From a bacterium (GTDB taxonomy: Bacteria; UBP15; UBA6099; DSWB01), in NCBI GenBank assembly GCA_020061125.1, contig JAGUYV010000248.1, positions 1-8,506 on the forward strand: DNA of 8,506 bases, written 5' to 3'. Position 1 is the first letter of the stretch; the number at the start of each line of letters is the position of its first letter. This document shows positions 4,822-8,506 of this stretch, one piece after another. The position numbers were made by a program, and so were the translations under genes. Under the pieces are notes generated by a model that saw nothing but the letters and a program-made list of their open reading frames with translations, did no database searches and had not been told where the DNA came from.

Positions 4822-7392
4822 ATGGCCTCCAAAGGAAATCAGATCTGCGCAAGGAAATTCATTGTTGTTTTTGTGATGAGCTTCGCGATGTGCTTTGCAG
4901 CACGCGCGATAACGGCTGGCGCCGACGAGTTGCCTCTGTATAAGGATCCGGCCGCGGCTGTGGAGGATCGCATTAACGACCTTTTGCCGCGCCTCACTCT
5001 TGAGGAAAAGATCCTTATGGTGCACGGCGATTCGAAAACGGGCATGGACACTACGGCCATCGAGCGGCTGGGCATCCCGAAGCTTTCCATGACCGATGGG
5101 CCGCACGGCGTACGCTGGGGACAGGCCACGGCGTTCCCCACGGGCGTGTCCCTGGGCGCGACCTGGAACGAATCCCTTCTCGAGCGCGTGGGCGCGGCCA
5201 TTGGGCGCGAAACTCTGGCCAGGGGTCGCAACATTATCCTCGGCCCCTGCATCAACATCCATCGCCAGCCTTTCGGCGGCCGCAACTTCGAGAGCTTTTC
5301 CGAAGATCCTTTCCTGGCTGGCCGCCTGGCCGTGGGTTACATCAAGGGCGTGCAGAGTCAGAACTGCGTGGCCACGCCCAAGCACTATGCGGTGAACAAT
5401 CAGGAAGTCGAGCGCATGACCGTGAGCGCGGAGATATCCGAGCGCGCGCTTCGCGAGATTTACCTGCCCCATTTCCGCATGGCCGTGCAGGAGGGCGGCG
5501 CCTGGTCCATCATGTGTTCGTACAACCGGATCAATGGAACATACGCCTGCGAAAATCCGCACCTGCTCACGGATATTCTCAAAAAAGAATGGGGTTTCCA
5601 GGGATTTGTGATGTCCGACTGGGGCGCGGTGCACAGCACCGTGGCTACGGCTCTATCCGGAATGGATGTGGAAATGCCGGACGGAAAATACCTGGGAGCG
5701 GACCTTCTGGCCGCCGTGAAATCCGGCGCAGTGCCCGAATCGCAGATTGACGCCATGGTGCGCGCCGTGCTGCGCGTGATGTTTCTGTCCGGCATTTTCG
5801 ACGGCAAGGCCGCGGCCGCGTCGGACTGGGTGGACTCACCGCAGCACAGGGCCGTGGCCCTGGACGCGGCGCGCGAGTCCATTACATTGCTGAAAAATGA
5901 CAACCGCGTGCTGCCCCTGGATCGCGGGACCGTCAAGAGCGTGGCCGTGATCGGACCCGGCGCGGTTGCGGCGCACATCGGGGGCGGCGGATCTTCGCAG
6001 GTCACGCCCACGCACGCGGTCACCCCGCTTGAAGGCATGCTCGCGCAGGCCGGACCGGATGTGGAAGTGCGCTATGCGCTCGGGTGCGAGACGCATGTGG
6101 ACATACCGTTCTCGGCGATTCCCGTGGAATATCTGACGCCCTCCGGCCCGTCGTCCGGCCTCACCGGCCTTCTGGCTGAATATTTCGAAGGCGATTTCGC
6201 CAGCGGCCCCGGCATCACGCGCGTGGAGGCGGGCGTGGATCGCAACTGGGGCGTGACAGGGGATCCCGCGCCGGGCCTGCGCCGCGACAATTTCTCGGTG
6301 CGCTGGACCGGCACGCTTACGCCCCCGTCGAGCGGCAAGCACAAGCTCGTGCTTCTGGTGAACGACGGGTCCGGCAGCCTGGTGGTGGACGGCAAGTCCC
6401 GCGCCCTGGTGTATGCGCTCAACGGCGTGTACATGTATAAAGATCCGGTGGTGAGCCTTGAAGCAGGAAAGGCGCATGCCGTGAAGGTGGAATTCAAGGG
6501 CACGGGCACGCGCGCTTCCATAAAACTCGGCTGGATCCGGCAGGGTGACAATCCCCTGGAGCAGGCAGCAAAACTGGCTGCGGACAGCGATGCCGCGGTG
6601 GTGTTCGTGAACCTTGACCGCAGCACAGAGGGCGAGGGAAACGACCGCGAGACGCTGTCGCTGCCCGGACTGCAGGACGAGCTGATCCGTATGGTGGCCG
6701 AAGCGCAGCCGCGCACTGCGGTTGTGTTCACCGGTGGCACGCCCGTGCTCATGGACAAATGGCTTGCCCAAACGCCCGCGCTGATCGCCGCGTGGTATCC
6801 CGGCCAGGAGGGCGGGCGGGCCATCGCCGAGGCGCTGTTCGGCGACACCAATCCCTCGGGCCGCATGCCCGTGTCTTTCCCTGTGAGCTGGGAGCAGAGC
6901 GCGGCGTATCCCAATTATCCGGGCGCGGACGGCAAGGTTTTTTACGAGGAAGACATTCTCGTGGGCTACAGGTGGCATGACACGAAAAATGCGCCGCCGC
7001 TTTTCGCGTTCGGGCACGGGCTTTCCTACACCACTTTCGATTACAGCAGCCTGAAAATACGCCTCGAAAAAGCCGAGTCCGAATCTCCGAGGGCCGTGGT
7101 GTCCGTGAATGTGAAAAACACCGGCAAAACCGCAGGCAAGGAAGTGGTGCAGCTTTATGTGAAAGACGAGAAAGCCTCGGTTCCGCGGCCTGAACAGGAA
7201 CTCAAGGAATTCCGCAAAATCCTGCTGCAGCCCGGCGAGACGAAAACCGTGACAATGGTTCTCGATTCCTGGGCGTTCAGCTATTTCGATGAGAAGACCA
7301 TGAAATGGGTCGTGGAGCCGGGCCGATTTGAAATTCGCGTGGGCCGTTCCTCGCGCGACATCCGGCTCAAGGATAAAATCACACTCAAATAG
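4822..7392 (+). CDS. Exported glycoside hydrolase family 3 beta-glycosidase with PA14 insert
   Basis: The 856-residue enzyme should remove terminal sugars, most likely beta-glucose, from oligosaccharides by a retaining mechanism. An N-terminal signal peptide (hydrophobic core FIVVFVMSFAMCFA, cleavage near residues 28-33) sends it to the periplasm or outside. The GH3 N-terminal barrel follows: TDGPHG with Asp92 in the sugar site, KHYAVNN with Lys187-His188, and VMSDWGAVHS with the catalytic nucleophile Asp266. The GH3 C-terminal domain is split by a PA14 domain (about 449-573, from GLLAEYFEG to IKLGWI), as in Kluyveromyces marxianus BglI. TEGEGNDR resumes after the insert; Glu605 is the likely acid/base. 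WYPGQEGG and FGHGLSYTTF are typical, and residues about 750-845 form the fibronectin-III-like end. Length and domain order are complete for this subtype. No transporter or other carbohydrate gene is adjacent, so the natural substrate cannot be inferred; a xylosidase or other beta-glycosidase is possible. Confidence 0.93.
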   Translation: MASKGNQICARKFIVVFVMSFAMCFAARAITAGADELPLYKDPAAAVEDRINDLLPRLTLEEKILMVHGDSKTGMDTTAIERLGIPKLSMTDGPHGVRWGQATAFPTGVSLGATWNESLLERVGAAIGRETLARGRNIILGPCINIHRQPFGGRNFESFSEDPFLAGRLAVGYIKGVQSQNCVATPKHYAVNNQEVERMTVSAEISERALREIYLPHFRMAVQEGGAWSIMCSYNRINGTYACENPHLLTDILKKEWGFQGFVMSDWGAVHSTVATALSGMDVEMPDGKYLGADLLAAVKSGAVPESQIDAMVRAVLRVMFLSGIFDGKAAAASDWVDSPQHRAVALDAARESITLLKNDNRVLPLDRGTVKSVAVIGPGAVAAHIGGGGSSQVTPTHAVTPLEGMLAQAGPDVEVRYALGCETHVDIPFSAIPVEYLTPSGPSSGLTGLLAEYFEGDFASGPGITRVEAGVDRNWGVTGDPAPGLRRDNFSVRWTGTLTPPSSGKHKLVLLVNDGSGSLVVDGKSRALVYALNGVYMYKDPVVSLEAGKAHAVKVEFKGTGTRASIKLGWIRQGDNPLEQAAKLAADSDAAVVFVNLDRSTEGEGNDRETLSLPGLQDELIRMVAEAQPRTAVVFTGGTPVLMDKWLAQTPALIAAWYPGQEGGRAIAEALFGDTNPSGRMPVSFPVSWEQSAAYPNYPGADGKVFYEEDILVGYRWHDTKNAPPLFAFGHGLSYTTFDYSSLKIRLEKAESESPRAVVSVNVKNTGKTAGKEVVQLYVKDEKASVPRPEQELKEFRKILLQPGETKTVTMVLDSWAFSYFDEKTMKWVVEPGRFEIRVGRSSRDIRLKDKITLK

Positions 7393-7437
7393 TTATCTGG
7401 CGGCAGGACCTCATGCCGTCGGCAAAGACCGGAGCGC

Positions 7438-8250
7438 CTATTGCTTCAGGCTTATGGCGCAGCGAAATCCGATGAAATTCGTTTTTATGTCTGTGTTGAA
7501 GCCGCTGCGGTCGGACACGGCCGCATTGTCCTTGCGGATCATCCAGGATCCTCCGCGCACCGTGTGTAGGGGACAGGATGCGGCCTCGTTCACGGGATTG
7601 TCCGCAGGCATGCGCGCATACCAGACCGCGTCGTAGCAATCGTGCGCCCACTCGGCCACATTTCCGGCCATGTCGTAAAGGCCGTAGGCGTTGGGCTTCT
7701 TCTGCCCTACGGGATGGATGGTTCCGCCCGCGGACTCATTGAACCAGGCGTGTTCGGCCACTGGAGATTCGCGCCAGGGGAAGCGGGCGTCGCTGCCCGC
7801 GCGCGCGGCGCGCTCCCATTCCGCTTCCGTGGGCAGGCGCTTGCCCGTTTTGCGGCAGTATTCGTTGGCTTCGTTCCATGACACCTGCTCCACCGGGCAG
7901 TCGTCTCCGCACTGCTTGAAAAACCAGGGGGCCGCCTTCATGGCCGATTTGTATTGCTTCTGGGTGACTTCCTTGATGTCAATGCAGAACGCGCCGACTG
8001 TGACGGCTTTGGCCGGTTTTTCGTCATCGTAGCATGTGCCCATCCCGGCTTCGGGACAGCCCATCATGAACTCTCCGGCCGGGATTGCGGCCATGCCCGC
8101 CGGGCATCCGGAGGCGGCGGTTTCGCCCGCGCTCTTTCCCGCGGCCGTTTTGCCGCGCGCGTTGTCTCTGCGCTTTCCATCCTTATCTTTCTGGCAACCG
8201 GCAGCCGTCACGAATACAACGAGCAGGACCAGGGCCGCATGGCGTTTCAT
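7438..8250 (-). CDS. FGE/SUMF1-fold lipoprotein without the catalytic cysteine pair
   Basis: This 270-residue protein is lipidated: MKRHAALVLLVVFVTAAGC ends in a lipobox-like AAGC with Cys19, and Gln20 favours the outer membrane. A charged linker (21-46) precedes a sulfatase-modifying-factor (FGE-sulfatase) domain with IPAGEFMMG (56-64), DIKEVTQKQY (91-100), RLPTEAEWERAARAG (138-152), YGLYDMAGNVAEWAHD (189-204), VRGGSWM (231-237) and a terminal GFRC. Genuine formylglycine-generating enzymes carry two active-site cysteines just after GGS-aromatic (human Cys336 and Cys341). The aligned positions here are Ile238 and Ala243, so sulfatase activation by that chemistry is unlikely. Ten other cysteines in the mature part suggest disulfides outside the cytoplasm. 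Such FGE-like lipoproteins are common in myxobacteria and similar groups, with unknown roles. GGAGGG lies 9 nt upstream of ATG 8250. The gene follows a TPR gene by 58 nt with no visible terminator and is convergent to the GH3 gene, with a 45-nt gap. Confidence 0.85.
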   Translation of the reverse strand: MKRHAALVLLVVFVTAAGCQKDKDGKRRDNARGKTAAGKSAGETAASGCPAGMAAIPAGEFMMGCPEAGMGTCYDDEKPAKAVTVGAFCIDIKEVTQKQYKSAMKAAPWFFKQCGDDCPVEQVSWNEANEYCRKTGKRLPTEAEWERAARAGSDARFPWRESPVAEHAWFNESAGGTIHPVGQKKPNAYGLYDMAGNVAEWAHDCYDAVWYARMPADNPVNEAASCPLHTVRGGSWMIRKDNAAVSDRSGFNTDIKTNFIGFRCAISLKQ

Positions 8251-8259
8251 ATTCTGTTT

Positions 8260-8265
8260 CCCTCC
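8260..8265 (-). promoter_or_regulatory. Shine-Dalgarno site for the FGE-like lipoprotein
   Basis: The minus strand reads GGAGGG 9 nt before the ATG at 8250. Together with the lipoprotein signal peptide this rules out the longer in-frame extension to 8472. Confidence 0.7.
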
Positions 8266-8308
8266 GAATGTGTAAAGTGTTGCGGCGCGAATCCAACCCG
8301 CGGCGCGG

Positions 8309-8506
8309 TTACAGGGGCCAGTCCCGGGACAGGCCGTCGAGTTGCCGTTGCGCATCTTCGGCCCAGTCCGCTTCGGGGTCCAGGTCCAAGGCGATTCGCA
8401 GGTGTGCGCACGCTTCGAGCGCGTCTCCGCGGTCCGCAAGGGCCTGCGCGAGGCTGTAGTGCGGCTCCGCAAATACGGGATCGAGCGCGCCCGCGCGCCG
8501 CCAGGC
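8309..8506 (-). CDS. TPR-repeat protein, C-terminal 65 residues only
   Basis: The frame is open to the right edge and stops with TAA at 8309-8311, so only the 3' end of the gene is present and its start is outside the window. The visible part, AWRRAGALDPVFAEPHYSLA, then QALADRGDALEACAHLRIAL, then DLDPEADWAEDAQRQLDGLS, is a tetratricopeptide repeat. ALDP closes one repeat; one full 34-residue unit follows with Tyr, Ala and Gly at the expected places and ends in LDLDP; a capping helix finishes the protein. TPRs mediate protein-protein contacts, and a repeat followed by WA-xx-A-xx-QL is a common ending of bacterial TPR proteins. The upstream domains, which would decide its role, are not visible. 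It lies 58 nt upstream of the FGE-like lipoprotein on the same strand, which suggests co-transcription. Confidence 0.75.
   Translation of the reverse strand, partial: AWRRAGALDPVFAEPHYSLAQALADRGDALEACAHLRIALDLDPEADWAEDAQRQLDGLSRDWPL

Noticed and set aside
4657-5634. Minus-strand open frame of 325 codons at the 5' end of the GH3 gene
   Set aside because: It is antisense to the GH3 domain with its catalytic motifs, has a biased His/Arg/Ala composition, and crosses the GH3 promoter.
5836-7017. Minus-strand open frames of 393 and 280 codons within the GH3 gene
   Set aside because: Both overlap conserved GH3 and PA14 coding sequence in other frames and show no recognisable domain or ribosome binding site.
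7399-7420. Possible terminator hairpin between the convergent GH3 and lipoprotein genes
   Set aside because: The stem is 7 bp including a G-T pair with an 8-nt loop, and neither strand has a T tract after it.
8296-8311. Imperfect inverted repeat AACCCGCGGCGCGGTT after the TPR stop
   Set aside because: It pairs only with a bulge and almost no loop, and lacks a T tract, so it is not a credible terminator.
8251-8472. N-terminal extension of the FGE-like lipoprotein to an ATG at 8472
   Set aside because: It overlaps the TPR coding frame and would place the lipoprotein signal internally. GGAGGG supports the start at 8250.
1-8506. Mobile elements, CRISPR array, tRNA or rRNA genes
   Set aside because: I saw no transposase or integrase coding sequence, terminal inverted repeats, regularly spaced repeats, or tRNA/rRNA-like sequence on either strand.

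Overview
This is a chromosomal stretch from an unidentified, G+C-rich, Gram-negative bacterium. Three products point to an envelope with a periplasm: an outer-membrane-type lipoprotein, a Spy/CpxP-like periplasmic protein and an exported glycosidase. The mix of a RimK-type ligase, a DUF47/PhoU-like protein, a GH3-PA14 glycosidase, an FGE-fold lipoprotein and a TPR protein fits an environmental lineage of the deltaproteobacterial, myxobacterial or PVC-like kind. The sequence alone does not settle the phylum. I see no rRNA, tRNA, CRISPR array, insertion sequence, integrase or phage gene.

Left part (1-2036, plus strand): the 3' end of a RimK-family ATP-grasp ligase fused to a TrkA-C/RCK_C ligand-binding domain, then a well-formed sigma-70-type promoter, then a complete FAD-dependent oxidoreductase of the geranylgeranyl-reductase superfamily. 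A strong hairpin at 1983-2011 sits between this gene and the convergent gene that follows and probably terminates both.

Middle part (2037-3918, minus strand, then a divergent intergenic region): a sigma-70 family factor without region 1.1 is transcribed leftwards and closed by a clear intrinsic terminator. Next comes an exported, Met/Gly-rich Spy-like protein with its own leader. Both look like stress or envelope functions, but their link is only positional. The region upstream of the sigma gene is AT-rich compared with everything around it and separates the sigma gene from a divergent DUF47 gene.

Right part (3919-8506): DUF47 protein (plus), then, after a probable terminator and a new promoter, a secreted GH3 beta-glycosidase with an inserted PA14 domain (plus). 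Convergent to it are an FGE/SUMF1-fold lipoprotein lacking the catalytic cysteine pair and, upstream of that on the same strand, the 3' end of a TPR protein that runs off the right edge. The last two are probably co-transcribed.

The genes look like several short independent transcription units, not one pathway. I found no clear new multi-gene system. The points most worth following are the RimK-RCK_C fusion, the divergent DNA-contact residues of the sigma factor together with a hairpin at its start codon, and the cysteine-rich FGE-like lipoprotein that cannot be a classical formylglycine-generating enzyme.
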